DNA of 64,000 bases from Methylobacterium platani (GCF_001653715.1 NZ_LWHQ01000021.1:63795-127794), one strand, 5' to 3'; positions 17,294 through 26,952 are shown, numbered from the stretch's first letter. Notes: generated from the sequence alone by a model not told the origin. Made by a program: numbers and translations.

Positions 17294-19783
17294 TCAGTGC
17301 ACCTGGATCTGGATGTCGGTGAGCGGGGCGCGGAACTCGGCGCGCAAACCGGTCGAGGCATACCGAAGGTCGGCCTTGCGGGTTCCCACCAGACCCATGC
17401 GGATGAGCTTCGAGCCGAACCCGCCCCGACCCGTCGGCGCCGCCGCGGCCGGTCCCCCGGTCTCGGTCCAGTCGAGCACGAGGGCCGGCGCGGTGCCGTC
17501 CTCGGTGCGCCAGGCGACCCGGACCTGGCCGGAGTTGGCCGACAGCGAACCGTACTTCAGGGCGTTGGTCGCGAGCTCGTGCAGCAACAGGGTGAGCGAC
17601 AGGGCCGCCTGCGGGCTGATGTCCATGTCCGGCCCGTCGAACGCGAAGCGGTCGAGGTCGGCCTGCATGCCGAGCACGCTCTCCATCACCGCCTGCATCC
17701 GCGCGGCGGCCCAGCTCTTCTGCATGAGCACGTCGTGGGCGCGCGACAGGGCCAGCACCCGCCGCTCGAACGCATCGACCGGCTCGCGCTCGGTCACCCC
17801 GCGCAGGGTCTGGGTGGCGATGGACTGGACGACCGCGAGGGTGTTCTTCAGGCGGTGCGCGAGCTCCGTGTTGAGCACCGCCTGGAGCTCCTCCGCGCGC
17901 ACCCGGGCGACGCCGACCTCAAGCCGGTCGGCGACGTTGCGCAGGAACGATAGCTCCTCGGGCGTCCAGATCCTGGCCTGGACGTCGTGCACGATGAAGA
18001 CGGCGACGGTGCGCCCGCGCTCGCGCACCGGCATGTTGACCAGCGCGCCGACGTCGATGGCCCGCATCGGGCCGGGATCGTCCCGGGTGCGCGGGTCGGT
18101 GGCGACATCGTCGATGACGAGGGCGTCGCCGCGCCTGAGGTGTGCGCGGATGTCGCCGTAGTCGTCGAACCGGTGTCGGCCGGCGATGCTCGGGATGCCC
18201 GGGGCGGTCCAGTCCGGCTCGACCTCGATGGCCTCGACGTCGCCCTCGATCCGGCCGAACCCGGCGCGGGTGGCGCCGAGCGTCCGGCCGACGATCTCGG
18301 CCGCGGCCCGGGTCATCTCGCCGACCGTCGCGAGGTCGCGCAGGCGGTCGCCGAGGGATAGCAGGGCCAGACGCCGGGCGTCGGCCTCGACACGTGCCGT
18401 GACCTCCAGGAAGATGATGCCGAACCTGTCGCCGTCGAGCGCGAACGCGCGGCCCTCGTACCAGCGACCGAGCGTGCCGATCCGACGGGTGAAGTTCGCG
18501 GTCCGGCCCGTCGCCACCACATCGGCGACCTCGCTCACCCACTCGTTCTCGATGTCGGGGATGACCTCGCGGACGGTCCGGCCGGCGACGGTTGAGGGAT
18601 CAATGCCGATCAGCTCGCCCCAGGCCGGGTTCACCTCGACGTAGCGCCAGTCGGCGACATGCCCGGCCGCGTCCCGGATCACCTCGCCGACGACGAAGCC
18701 CTCGCTCAAGCGGTCGAACAGCCCGCGCCAGTAGACGTCCTTGGCACGGGCGTCCGCTCGCGCCGTAGCCTCGGTCAGCCCCGCCGTCGCGGCGCTGGTG
18801 AACAGGCCGAGGATGTCGAGGTCACCCCGGGTGAATGCGCCCGGACGCGCGGCCTGCAACTTCAGCACGCCGAGCACGGCATCGCCGTGCGGGATCGGGG
18901 CGAGGATGGCCGACCCCAGCCCGAGGCCGGCCACCAGGTCGCGTCGGACATGAGGGTCGCTGGCGGCGTCCGCCATCAGGTACGGCAGGCCGGTCCGCGC
19001 GCAGTATCCCGCGCTGCTGGTGGCGAGAGGGACCCGAAGGCCGAGATGCGGGGCGAGCGTTCCGCGCACGGCCCGGTATTCCAACCGGTCTCCGTCCAGA
19101 AGTTCGATCACGCCGCCCTCGGCCGTCGGCACCGCCTGTATCGCCCCGGCGACCACGGCCTGCAGCACGGCGTCGAGGTCGTCCCCCGTCGCGGCGATGC
19201 GCGCCTGGGCGTCGCGCAGGGCCTCGCGAACTTGGTAGGCGCGCTGCTCCTCGCCCCGCGCCTGGTCGCGGGTCATCACCGCACGGCGTAGCTCAAGCTG
19301 CGTCACGACCTGGCGGGCCAGCGCCTTGAGGTTCTCGGCCTGTGCCTCGGTCAGCCCCGCCGGACGGACCGCCTTGTCGATGACGCACAGGCTGCCCAGC
19401 ACGTGTCCGTCGGGCATGACGAGCGGCGCGCCCGCATAGAAGCGTATGAAGGGGTCGCCCGTCACCAGCGGATTGGCCCGGGTGCGCGGGTCCGCGGTCA
19501 GGTCCGGGATGACCAGCACCTCGTCCGGCTGGGCGAGGGCGTGGGCGCAGACCGAACTGTTGAGGTCGGTCCCGCAGGACGGGAAGTTGACCCGCGCCTT
19601 GAACCATTGCCGGTCATCGGCCACGAGGCTGACGAGGGACACCGGGACCTGGCAAAGCTGGCAGGCCAATAGGACGATGTCGTCGAAGCCCCGCTCGGCC
19701 GGGGTATCCAAGATGGCGTAGCTCGCCAGGGCGTCGAGGCGGGCATCGTCCTCGACGAGGGACGGGAGGCGTTGCGAAGCCAT
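17294..19783 (-). CDS. HWE-type histidine kinase with GAF-GAF-PAS-GAF sensor
   Basis: 829 aa. The ATG at 19783 has AGGAA upstream, and the open frame above it is not coding. Order: GAF (20-170, with SLVADDRQWFKAR and FYAGAPLVMPDG), GAF (215-355), PAS (about 365-475), GAF (490-630), then an HWE core with His643 in ELAHRLKNTLAVVQSIA and the ATPase N-box LLLHELATNALKYGSLS. The first GAF is the same type as the free GAF protein at 22727 and the N-terminus of the kinase at 27934. There is no membrane segment, so it is a cytoplasmic sensor. The downstream single receiver is its likely target. HWE kinases often feed the general stress response of alphaproteobacteria. Confidence 0.9.
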   Translation of the reverse strand: MASQRLPSLVEDDARLDALASYAILDTPAERGFDDIVLLACQLCQVPVSLVSLVADDRQWFKARVNFPSCGTDLNSSVCAHALAQPDEVLVIPDLTADPRTRANPLVTGDPFIRFYAGAPLVMPDGHVLGSLCVIDKAVRPAGLTEAQAENLKALARQVVTQLELRRAVMTRDQARGEEQRAYQVREALRDAQARIAATGDDLDAVLQAVVAGAIQAVPTAEGGVIELLDGDRLEYRAVRGTLAPHLGLRVPLATSSAGYCARTGLPYLMADAASDPHVRRDLVAGLGLGSAILAPIPHGDAVLGVLKLQAARPGAFTRGDLDILGLFTSAATAGLTEATARADARAKDVYWRGLFDRLSEGFVVGEVIRDAAGHVADWRYVEVNPAWGELIGIDPSTVAGRTVREVIPDIENEWVSEVADVVATGRTANFTRRIGTLGRWYEGRAFALDGDRFGIIFLEVTARVEADARRLALLSLGDRLRDLATVGEMTRAAAEIVGRTLGATRAGFGRIEGDVEAIEVEPDWTAPGIPSIAGRHRFDDYGDIRAHLRRGDALVIDDVATDPRTRDDPGPMRAIDVGALVNMPVRERGRTVAVFIVHDVQARIWTPEELSFLRNVADRLEVGVARVRAEELQAVLNTELAHRLKNTLAVVQSIATQTLRGVTEREPVDAFERRVLALSRAHDVLMQKSWAAARMQAVMESVLGMQADLDRFAFDGPDMDISPQAALSLTLLLHELATNALKYGSLSANSGQVRVAWRTEDGTAPALVLDWTETGGPAAAAPTGRGGFGSKLIRMGLVGTRKADLRYASTGLRAEFRAPLTDIQIQVH

Positions 19784-20027
19784 CGGTTCCTGTCTCGTCT
19801 CGCCCCTGCGAACGCCGGTCGTTGGGTCGTCACATTCTGCCCGACCGAGACCCAGGAACACCACGGGGCTTCGTCGGGCAAGCAAAACCCTTCGGCTGCG
19901 CCGGTCCGTTCGCCCCCCCCGTGTCGTGGACGGCCTACCTCGTGCCGATGCGACGGAGGGGTGGTGGTATCGGCCAAGTCCCCGTCCCGGACGGGACGCG
20001 GGATTCCCACCCACCTTGTGGACCTGG

Positions 20028-22730
20028 TCAGGCTCGACCGTCGCCCAGGATGCGCCTGCGGCGCTGCCAGGTCGCCACCTTGCGCAGCAACCGCGAGAGC
20101 TGCTCGACCGAGTACGGCTTGTGCAGCAATTCGAAACCGTAGGTGCCGTTCTGCGCCAGGACGTGGCTGTAGCCCGAGGCGAGCAGCACCGGCAGGTCGT
20201 GGTGCTCCTCGCGGATGCGATGCGCGAGGTCGATGCCGTTCATGCCAGGCATCACGATGTCCGAGAACACCACGTCAAACCGGTCCGCGTCCTCGGCGAG
20301 CTCCGCAAGGGCCTCCGCGGCATTGCCGGCGAGCACCGTCACGTAGCCCAGGTCGGTCAGGGTCTGGACCGCAAAGGTGCCCACCTCGGCATTGTCCTCG
20401 ACCACGAGCACGCAGGTCCCGTGGCCGTCCATGAGAGGTTCGGGCTCGCCGGTGTCGGACCCTTTCCCCGCCTCCGAGACGCGCGGCAGGTAGAGGGTGA
20501 AGGTGGTGCCTCGGTCGACCTCGCTCTCGACCGTCACCTCGCCACCCGATTGCTTGGCGAAACCGAACACCTGGGACAGTCCGAGCCCCGTGCCCTGGCC
20601 GACGCCTTTGGTGGTGAAGAACGGCTCGAAGATCCTTTCCAGCCGCTCGGCCGGGATGCCGCTGCCGGTGTCGCTGATCGACACGGCCACGAACGGGCCT
20701 GGGATGGCCGGGTGGGACCGCATCGCCGGCATCGTCTCGACAGGACGTACGCGGATGGCGAGCCGCCCCTCGCCGTCCATGGCGTCTCGGGCGTTGACGG
20801 CCATGTTGACGAGCGCCGTGTCGAACTGGCTCGGGTCGGCATGGACGAAGCAGGTCCTGTCCGGCAGGTCAGTCACGATCTCGATGCGCGAGCCGGTCAG
20901 CGTGCCCATCATGTCGGTAAGCGCCCGCACGCTGTCGCAGACGGCGAACGTCTCCGGCTTCAGGGCCTGACGGCGGGCGAAGGCAAGCAACTGTCCGGTC
21001 AGCTTGGCGGCCCGGTCCACGGTGTCGGAGATGGCCCCCACGTAGCGGGCGCGGCGTTCCGGGGCGAGGTCGGGGCGCTTCAGAAGGTCGGTCGACGACT
21101 TGATCACGGTGAGCAGGTTGTTGAAGTCGTGCGCGACGCCACCGGTGAGTTGCCCGATTGCCTCCAGCTTCTGGGACTGCCGCAGGGCCTCCTCCGCGGC
21201 CATCAACGCGCTGGTGCGTTCCTCGACCCGCTGCTCCAACGTCTGGTTCGCCTCACGCAGGTCCGCCTCGGCCTGCCTGAGGGCGGTGATGTCGTTGAAG
21301 ATGCCGACCATGTGGCGGTGGCCGGAGGCGTCGTCGAACGGATGGCCGGCGCTGAGGACCGAACGGCGACTGCCGCCGGGCAGGACGACCGTGTAGCCGG
21401 TATCGACGCGCGCGCCGTTCCGGAAGCCGGCCTGCGCCGTGGCGAGCACGTCGGCGAGCTCTTCAGGCGCAATGCGGGAGAAGACGTCATCCTGGGAGAT
21501 GGCGACTTCCGGTGGCAGCCCGAAGATCTCGCGGCTGCGCGCGTCCATCGCGACCTCGCCCGTGGCCGTGTTCCAGTCGAAGGTGCCCAGCCGCGCGACG
21601 TCCAGCGCGAAGGAGAGCCGGGTCCGGCTCTCCTGCGTCGCCGCTAGAGCCTCTTCGAGGCGCCTGGCACCATCGGCGAGACCGGCCTCCGCCCGCGCGC
21701 GCAGCAGGGCGGTGTGTATCCGCCCGGCGACGTCGCGCACCAGAGCCTCGTCCTCGTCGCACCAGCGACGCGGGGTGGACTGGTTGACGAACACCGACGC
21801 CCACAGGCGTCCCTCCACGACCAACGGCACGGATAGGACAGCCCGCGAGGCGCCGACCTCATCGTAGGCCGCCGCGTGGGCCGTCGTGCGCGGGTCGGAA
21901 GCGACATCGTCGACCCGGAGGCTTCGGCCGGCGCGAAGTTCCCCCACCACCGCCTCGCCGAAATCGGCCATGCGGTGGATTCCGGCGAGGCTCGGCATGG
22001 TGCCGTCTGTCCAGTCGCGCTCGACCCTATAGTGGACCCCGTCGGCATCGGCCTCGCCGAAGCCGCAACGCTGCGCGCCGAGATGCCGGCCGAGCATGCC
22101 GCAGGCCATCTCGATCAGCGCATCCGGGTCGTCGTGGACGCGAAGGGCATCGCCGAGAGCCAGCAGGAAGGCGCTGCGGCGTTCCTGCTTCACCTTTGCG
22201 GTCGTCTCGGTGCAGGCGCAGAACATCCCCTGCACCGCGCCGTCCTCGCCGCGGATGGGCGAGTAGGAGAACGTGAACCACACGTCCTCCGGATACCCGT
22301 TACGAATCATGACAAGGGGCAGGTCCTCCATGAACGTGGCCGCACCGGCCATGGCCCGCTCGACGAGGGGACGGATGTCGTCCCAGATCTCGGACCAGAC
22401 CGTCTCGAACGGGCGTCCCAGGGACCATGGATGCTTGGCGCCGAGGATCTCGACGTAGGCGTCGTTGTAGAGGAAGCCCAGGCCAGGGCCCCAGGCGATG
22501 AACATCGGGAAGGCCGAGTTCAGCATCAGGCTGACGCCCATGCGCAGGGCCGCCGGCCAGGTCGTCGGGGATCCGAGCGGGGACGCGGACCAGTCGTGGC
22601 CGCACATCAGCGCCCCCATCGCGCCGCCGCCCGAGAGGAACGGGGGAGCACAGGCTCCGTCCTCGTGCACGGACGCCTGCTCGGGACCGGGAAGCCGCGC
22701 CCCGCCGGACGCCGACCGATGCGAGTTCAT
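20028..22730 (-). CDS. PAS/GAF hybrid histidine kinase, last gene of the stressosome-linked operon
   Basis: 900 aa. Start at 22730 overlaps the GAF-gene stop (ATGA). Domains: a PAS-like module (ASPLGSPTTWPAALRMG, MFIAWGPGLGFLYNDAY), GAF (about 205-350), PAS (375-480), coiled coil, HisKA with His534 ([17 protein letters not shown]), HATPase (LVNMAVNARDAMDGEGR, DTGSGIP, GQGTGLGLSQVFGFAKQSGG) and a REC with Asp824 (VVFSDIVMPGMNG). The catalytic half resembles the kinases at 23251 and 27934. It is soluble. Being coupled to RsbRST genes suggests that stressosome output or ligand sensing by GAF feeds its phosphorylation. Confidence 0.9.
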   Translation of the reverse strand: MNSHRSASGGARLPGPEQASVHEDGACAPPFLSGGGAMGALMCGHDWSASPLGSPTTWPAALRMGVSLMLNSAFPMFIAWGPGLGFLYNDAYVEILGAKHPWSLGRPFETVWSEIWDDIRPLVERAMAGAATFMEDLPLVMIRNGYPEDVWFTFSYSPIRGEDGAVQGMFCACTETTAKVKQERRSAFLLALGDALRVHDDPDALIEMACGMLGRHLGAQRCGFGEADADGVHYRVERDWTDGTMPSLAGIHRMADFGEAVVGELRAGRSLRVDDVASDPRTTAHAAAYDEVGASRAVLSVPLVVEGRLWASVFVNQSTPRRWCDEDEALVRDVAGRIHTALLRARAEAGLADGARRLEEALAATQESRTRLSFALDVARLGTFDWNTATGEVAMDARSREIFGLPPEVAISQDDVFSRIAPEELADVLATAQAGFRNGARVDTGYTVVLPGGSRRSVLSAGHPFDDASGHRHMVGIFNDITALRQAEADLREANQTLEQRVEERTSALMAAEEALRQSQKLEAIGQLTGGVAHDFNNLLTVIKSSTDLLKRPDLAPERRARYVGAISDTVDRAAKLTGQLLAFARRQALKPETFAVCDSVRALTDMMGTLTGSRIEIVTDLPDRTCFVHADPSQFDTALVNMAVNARDAMDGEGRLAIRVRPVETMPAMRSHPAIPGPFVAVSISDTGSGIPAERLERIFEPFFTTKGVGQGTGLGLSQVFGFAKQSGGEVTVESEVDRGTTFTLYLPRVSEAGKGSDTGEPEPLMDGHGTCVLVVEDNAEVGTFAVQTLTDLGYVTVLAGNAAEALAELAEDADRFDVVFSDIVMPGMNGIDLAHRIREEHHDLPVLLASGYSHVLAQNGTYGFELLHKPYSVEQLSRLLRKVATWQRRRRILGDGRA

Positions 22731-23254
22731 GGTTGAGCCATCGCCGCGAGGGACCGCCGCATTTCGAGCTGGGTCATGACCAGACCGGCGAGGACCTGGA
22801 GACACTCCCGCTGCTCCTCGGTGAGGCCGAGCGGACGCGGCTCGGTGTCGATGACGCAGACCGAGCCCAGCCCATGCCCGTCCGGTGTCACCAAGGGAGC
22901 ACCCGCGTAGAAGCGCAGGCGCCGCTCCCCGGTCACGAGGGGGTTCCCGGCGGTCCGGGCGTCGCATGACAGGTCGGGGATCACGAGCAGGTCGCGCCTG
23001 CCGAGCACGTGCTTGCAGACCGAGGCATCGAGGTCGGTCCCGCATTCGGGGAAGCCGGAGCGCGCTTTGAACCATTGCCGCCCGTCGGCCACGAGGCTCA
23101 CCAACGCGACCGGGGCGGCGCAGATGGCGCGTGCCAAAATGACGATGCCGTCGAAGCCTGGCTCGGGCGCGGTGTCGAGGACGGCGTAGCCGTCGAGGGC
23201 GTCGAGGCGTCCGCGGCCGGCGAGGCCGGCCGGTGCCTTCGGGCGGCGTGTCAT
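22727..23254 (-). CDS. Stand-alone GAF domain protein
   Basis: 175 aa, a single GAF domain: LDALDGYAVLDTAPEPGFDG, ALVSLVADGRQWFKAR, the cysteine-containing FPECGTDLDASVCKHV, VIPDLSCDARTAGNPLV, RFYAGAPLVTPDGHGLG. It has no output domain. It overlaps the kinase before it and the kinase after it by four bases each (ATGA), so all three are made together. The same GAF type is fused to the kinases at 17294 and 27934, suggesting that this one works in trans on the following kinase. The two conserved Cys could sense redox or hold a cofactor; that is an inference. Confidence 0.85.
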   Translation of the reverse strand: MTRRPKAPAGLAGRGRLDALDGYAVLDTAPEPGFDGIVILARAICAAPVALVSLVADGRQWFKARSGFPECGTDLDASVCKHVLGRRDLLVIPDLSCDARTAGNPLVTGERRLRFYAGAPLVTPDGHGLGSVCVIDTEPRPLGLTEEQRECLQVLAGLVMTQLEMRRSLAAMAQP

Positions 23255-25167
23255 GAGACCCGTCCTCGGTTGTGGACGGGGGGTGGCGAGGCGGCGATGA
23301 CCCGTCCCAGGACCCGTCCGATCTGCGCGGCCGAGTACGGCTTGTGCAGGAGCTCGAAGCCGTGGCTGTCCTCACGCGCCAGGACATGGCTGTAGCCAGA
23401 GGCCAGCACCACCGGCAGGTTGGGAATGCGGATGCGGAGCGCCTTCGCGAGCTCGATGCCGCCCATGCCGGGCATGACGACGTCGGAGAAGACGGCCCGG
23501 AAGCCCGCGCCGTCGGTGCCCAGGCGTTCGAGCGCCTCCTCGGCGTTGACGACCCATACGGGCGCGTAGCCGAGGTCCTCCAGGATCTGGGCGCAGAAGC
23601 GCCCGACCTCCAGGTTGTCCTCGACCAGCAGCACCGGTTGGCCCTGGCCGGAGGGCGCCACCCCGGCATCGCGGTCGGGGACGGGCATCCGGGACGGCCC
23701 GTCCGAGACCTCGGGCAGGTAGAGCGTGAAGGTCGTACCCTCTCCCACCGCGCTCGCCACGTCGACGTCGCCACCCGACTGCTTGGCGAAGCCGAACACC
23801 TGGGAGAGCCCGAGCCCGGTGCCGCGGCCGACGGCCTTGGTCGTGAAGAAGGGCTCGAAGATGCGCCCGAGGACGTCGGCGGGGATGCCCGAGCCGCTGT
23901 CGGTCAGGGAGACGGCGACGAACGGCCCCCGCGATCCGCCATGCCCCCGGATGGAGGGCATTGGCTGCCCGGCGAGCACCCGCATCGTCAGCGTGCCCAC
24001 GCCGTCCATGGCGTCCCGCGCATTGACCGCGGCGTTCACGACCGCCGTCTCGAACTGGTTGACGTCGGCGCGCACCAGCGCGGCCGCGTCCGGAACCTCG
24101 ACCATGAGGCGGATGCGGGCTCCGGTGATGGTGTCGAGCATGTCGGCGACGCCACGCAGGCGCTCGCCGGCGTCGAACACCTCGGGCCTGAGGGATTGCC
24201 GGCGCGCGAAGGCCAGGAGTTGACCGGTCAGCTTGGCCGCTCGGTCGACCGTGTCGGAGACCGCATCCATGTATCGCTTGCGCCGCTCCTCGGGCAGGTC
24301 GGGGCGACGCAGGAAGTCCACGGAGGAGCGGATGATGGTCAGCAGGTTGTTGAAGTCGTGCGCGACGCCGCCGGTGAGTTGGCCCACGGCCTCAAGCTTC
24401 TGCGATTGCCGCAGGTCCTGCTCCATGCGCTCGCGCTCGACCGCCTCGGCGAGCAACCGCGCGTTCGCCTCCGCGAGCTCGGCCGTCCGCGCGGCGACCT
24501 GGGTTTCCAGCGAGGCCCCGACCTCTCGCAGCCGCTCGGCCTGGTCCTCCAACTCCGCGTGCAGCGCGACGACGCCGCGATTGGTCTCGGCGAGTTCCCG
24601 GTTGAGGCGCTGCGCCTCCTCCTCGCGCTCGGCCAGCTCGGCGAGACTGCGCAGGAGCTCGCGGTTCTGCTCACGCAGCGCGACCAGCGGTTCCTCGGTC
24701 CGCGCACGGGCCACGTCCTCGGCGAGGGTCGCGAGCCGCTTTCCCGTGAAGGATTCCGTGCCGTACGGCAGCCGCTTGGCGAAGGTGGCGACCGTGCCCT
24801 TGCCGGGGTCAGTCTCGATCTCGAAGCGGTCCATCAACCGGCGGGAGCCGGTGATGCCTATGCCGAGGCCCGTCGTCGAGCGGTAGCGGCCTTCGAGTAT
24901 CTCGTCCAAGTGCGGGATGCCGGGGCCCTTGTCGATCACGCGGATGACCAGGGATTGGCCGCCATTCTCCTCGTCGAGGCCGTACTCGACCCTGCCGCCG
25001 CCGGCGTAGCCGTAGGCGTTGCGCGCGATCTCGGACACCGCGGTGGCGATCCGCGTCTGGTCCTGGATGCCGAAACCGAGGTGTTCGGCCAGCCTGCGCA
25101 CGCGCTGGCGCACGGTGACGATGTCGTCCTCGTGCTCGACGCGGCTGGCGAGGAGTGGCCATCTCAT
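23251..25167 (-). CDS. Hybrid histidine kinase with an N-terminal RsbT-like ATPase domain
   Basis: 638 aa. Residues 1-135 form an anti-sigma-type GHKL ATPase: an N-box (SEIARNAYGYAGGGRVEYG), IDKGPGIPHLDEIL and GLGIGITGSRRLMD. A long coiled coil follows (160-255), then HisKA with His270 ([17 protein letters not shown]), a second HATPase (NAAVNARDAMDGVG, DSGSGIP, GRGTGLGLSQVF) and a REC with Asp562 (AVFSDVVMPGMGG). Two GHKL ATPases in one chain are unusual. The start overlaps the stop of the RsbX-like gene (ATGA). In RsbRST systems RsbT leaves the complex to activate a target; here that switch may be built into a kinase. Confidence 0.88.
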   Translation of the reverse strand: MRWPLLASRVEHEDDIVTVRQRVRRLAEHLGFGIQDQTRIATAVSEIARNAYGYAGGGRVEYGLDEENGGQSLVIRVIDKGPGIPHLDEILEGRYRSTTGLGIGITGSRRLMDRFEIETDPGKGTVATFAKRLPYGTESFTGKRLATLAEDVARARTEEPLVALREQNRELLRSLAELAEREEEAQRLNRELAETNRGVVALHAELEDQAERLREVGASLETQVAARTAELAEANARLLAEAVERERMEQDLRQSQKLEAVGQLTGGVAHDFNNLLTIIRSSVDFLRRPDLPEERRKRYMDAVSDTVDRAAKLTGQLLAFARRQSLRPEVFDAGERLRGVADMLDTITGARIRLMVEVPDAAALVRADVNQFETAVVNAAVNARDAMDGVGTLTMRVLAGQPMPSIRGHGGSRGPFVAVSLTDSGSGIPADVLGRIFEPFFTTKAVGRGTGLGLSQVFGFAKQSGGDVDVASAVGEGTTFTLYLPEVSDGPSRMPVPDRDAGVAPSGQGQPVLLVEDNLEVGRFCAQILEDLGYAPVWVVNAEEALERLGTDGAGFRAVFSDVVMPGMGGIELAKALRIRIPNLPVVLASGYSHVLAREDSHGFELLHKPYSAAQIGRVLGRVIAASPPPVHNRGRVS

Positions 25168-26159
25168 GATGCGTCACCCCGCACGACGAGCACGGTGGCG
25201 TCGTCGCGGGCGCGGGCGAAGTCGCGGTAGATCAACCCGGCGACGAGCGACGGGTGGGCCGCAGCGATGCCTGGATAGGCATCCAGGGACCATCCGGTCA
25301 CGATCCCGTCCGAGCACAGCACGAACACGTCGTCCTGCCCCATCGGGTATTCGAACTCCTGGATGCGTCGGGCCGCATGTCCGGCCGTTCCGGCAAGGCT
25401 GACCGTGCGCTTGGTCACTGCGCCGGAGACGACGGCTCCCAGGACGTTGCCGATGCCCGTGAACGTGAGGATGCCGGCGTCCTGGTCGAAGTTTGCTACG
25501 GACACCGCACCGCCTCGGGTCTGCGGCAGTCCAGCATGGATGGCGGACAGGATCGCGCCGGGAGGCTTGTCCCGATGGTGATGGAATAGGCGTAAGGCCT
25601 CGTGCGACGCCTTGGCGGCCTCCGGTCCATGGCCGAGGCCGTCCGCCACGATGGCGGTCCATCCGTCGGGCCGCTCGCGCACGGCGTAGGCGTCGCCGTT
25701 GGCGGTTTCGCCCCTCAGAGGCACCGTGACGGCCCCGAAGGCAGCGGTCCCATCAGACGTGGCCGGCCGGACGCTCGATAGGCGGGCCAGCACAGCAGTG
25801 CCAATGCCGGGCCGGGACGCGATGTCGAAGGCGTCGGACAACCGACGCACGGCTCCGAGGCCCTCGCCGGCGCTGCCGCCGGTGGAGTGGCCGTCGCGCA
25901 AGGCCGAGCCCAGGTCCGAGAAGCCCGGGCCCTTGTCCAGCGCCAGGATCTCGACGCCCGAGCCCGTCGCGTCCTCAAAGGTGCCGACCAGGATCTCGCC
26001 TGGCACCCCGTACTTCACGATGTTGGTGGAGAGTTCGGTGACGACCAGGGCCACCCGTCCTGCCGCGGTTTCGTCGAACCCGATGGCCTGCGCCGCGGCC
26101 ACGGCACGCCGCCGCGCCTCGGCCACCTGGCTCGCCTCCGTGATGGTGACCCGGTCCAT
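25164..26159 (-). CDS. RsbX-like PP2C phosphatase with an N-terminal RsbT/W-type ATPase domain
   Basis: 331 aa from the ATG at 26159 (GTGGAAG upstream; a GTG at 26171 is possible). The N-terminal 130 residues are a small GHKL domain (VALVVTELSTNIVKYG, LALDKGPGFSDLGSAL, GEGLGAVRRLSDAFD). The rest is a SpoIIE/RsbX-type PP2C domain with metal-site acidic residues in AIVADGLGHGPEA, then SDGIVTGW and DFARARDDATVLVV. In stressosome operons this phosphatase resets RsbS and RsbR. It sits directly after the RsbT gene and overlaps the hybrid kinase (ATGA). Confidence 0.88.
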   Translation of the reverse strand: MDRVTITEASQVAEARRRAVAAAQAIGFDETAAGRVALVVTELSTNIVKYGVPGEILVGTFEDATGSGVEILALDKGPGFSDLGSALRDGHSTGGSAGEGLGAVRRLSDAFDIASRPGIGTAVLARLSSVRPATSDGTAAFGAVTVPLRGETANGDAYAVRERPDGWTAIVADGLGHGPEAAKASHEALRLFHHHRDKPPGAILSAIHAGLPQTRGGAVSVANFDQDAGILTFTGIGNVLGAVVSGAVTKRTVSLAGTAGHAARRIQEFEYPMGQDDVFVLCSDGIVTGWSLDAYPGIAAAHPSLVAGLIYRDFARARDDATVLVVRGDAS

Positions 26160-26161
26160 GG

Positions 26162-26566
26162 CTACTTCCACCGCGCGATGGTCACGCGCGTGCCTGAACC
26201 GGGCGTCGACTCGATGTGGAACTCGTTCGAAAGCCGCTTGGCTCCGCCGAGCCCCAGCCCGAGCCCCCCTCCGGAGGTGTAATGGTCGGTCATCGCCTGC
26301 TCGATGTCGGCAATGCCCGGTCCTTGGTCCTCGAAGGTCAGGCGCAGGCCCTTGCGCGTCCCCGCCAGCACGGTCTCCATGCGGACGTCGCCGCCGCCAC
26401 CGTAATCGAGGGTGTTGCGCGCGAGTTCGCTCGCCGCCGTGACGATCTTGGTCTGGTCGACGAGCCCGAGGCCGATCTCCACGGCGAGCGCGCGCACGCG
26501 CTGCCGCACGCGGACGACATCGTCGCCGGATCGGACAGGTAATGCCTCAGTCTTCGTGACGGTCAC
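26162..26566 (-). CDS. RsbT-like switch kinase of the stressosome
   Basis: About 134 aa from the GTG at 26566 (GGGAG upstream); an ATG at 26593 would overlap rsbS further. GHKL motifs: TAASELARNTLDYGGGGDV, FEDQGPGIADIEQA, and the G2 box GGGLGLGLGGAKRLS. RsbT family proteins phosphorylate RsbS and RsbR inside the stressosome and are then released to act on a partner. It overlaps the RsbS gene and ends two bases before the RsbX start. The order R-S-T-X is the classical one and supports the assignment more than the sequence alone. Confidence 0.88.
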   Translation of the reverse strand: MTVTKTEALPVRSGDDVVRVRQRVRALAVEIGLGLVDQTKIVTAASELARNTLDYGGGGDVRMETVLAGTRKGLRLTFEDQGPGIADIEQAMTDHYTSGGGLGLGLGGAKRLSNEFHIESTPGSGTRVTIARWK

Positions 26567-26948
26567 GGTCGCTCCCGTGCCCGTCGTCCTCATCGGAGAG
26601 CCGAGCCTGGATCAGCGCCATGCCCCGCTCGACGTTCAGTGCGGTCTTGATGCCGGTGAGTTCCAACCCGAGCTCGACCAGCGTGATGGCCACCGCCGGG
26701 CGCATCCCCGCCACGACGGTCTCCGCGTCGAGCACGCGCGAGACCGCGGCGATGCTCACCAGCATGCGGCCGATGAAGGAATCGACGATTTCCAGCGCCG
26801 AGATCTCGATGAGCACGCCGCGTGCGCCGGTCCGCGCGATCATCGCCGTGAGGTCCTCCTCCAGGGCGAGGGCGAGGCGGTCGTGCATGTCGACCTGGAT
26901 GGTGACGATGAGGGCGCCACCCAGCTTGAGGATCGGGATGCGGTCCAT
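26547..26948 (-). CDS. RsbS-like STAS scaffold protein of the stressosome
   Basis: 133 aa, a single STAS domain: IPILKLGGALIVTIQVDMHD, then GVLIEISALEIVDSFIGRML with Ser57 at the position of the RsbT-phosphorylated serine, VVAGMRPAVAITLVELGLEL, and ALNVERGMALIQ. The C-terminus is Asp/His-rich. The family forms the core of the stressosome with RsbR. It starts four bases after the RsbR stop and overlaps RsbT. Confidence 0.9.
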   Translation of the reverse strand: MDRIPILKLGGALIVTIQVDMHDRLALALEEDLTAMIARTGARGVLIEISALEIVDSFIGRMLVSIAAVSRVLDAETVVAGMRPAVAITLVELGLELTGIKTALNVERGMALIQARLSDEDDGHGSDRDRHED

Positions 26949-26952
26949 GGCG

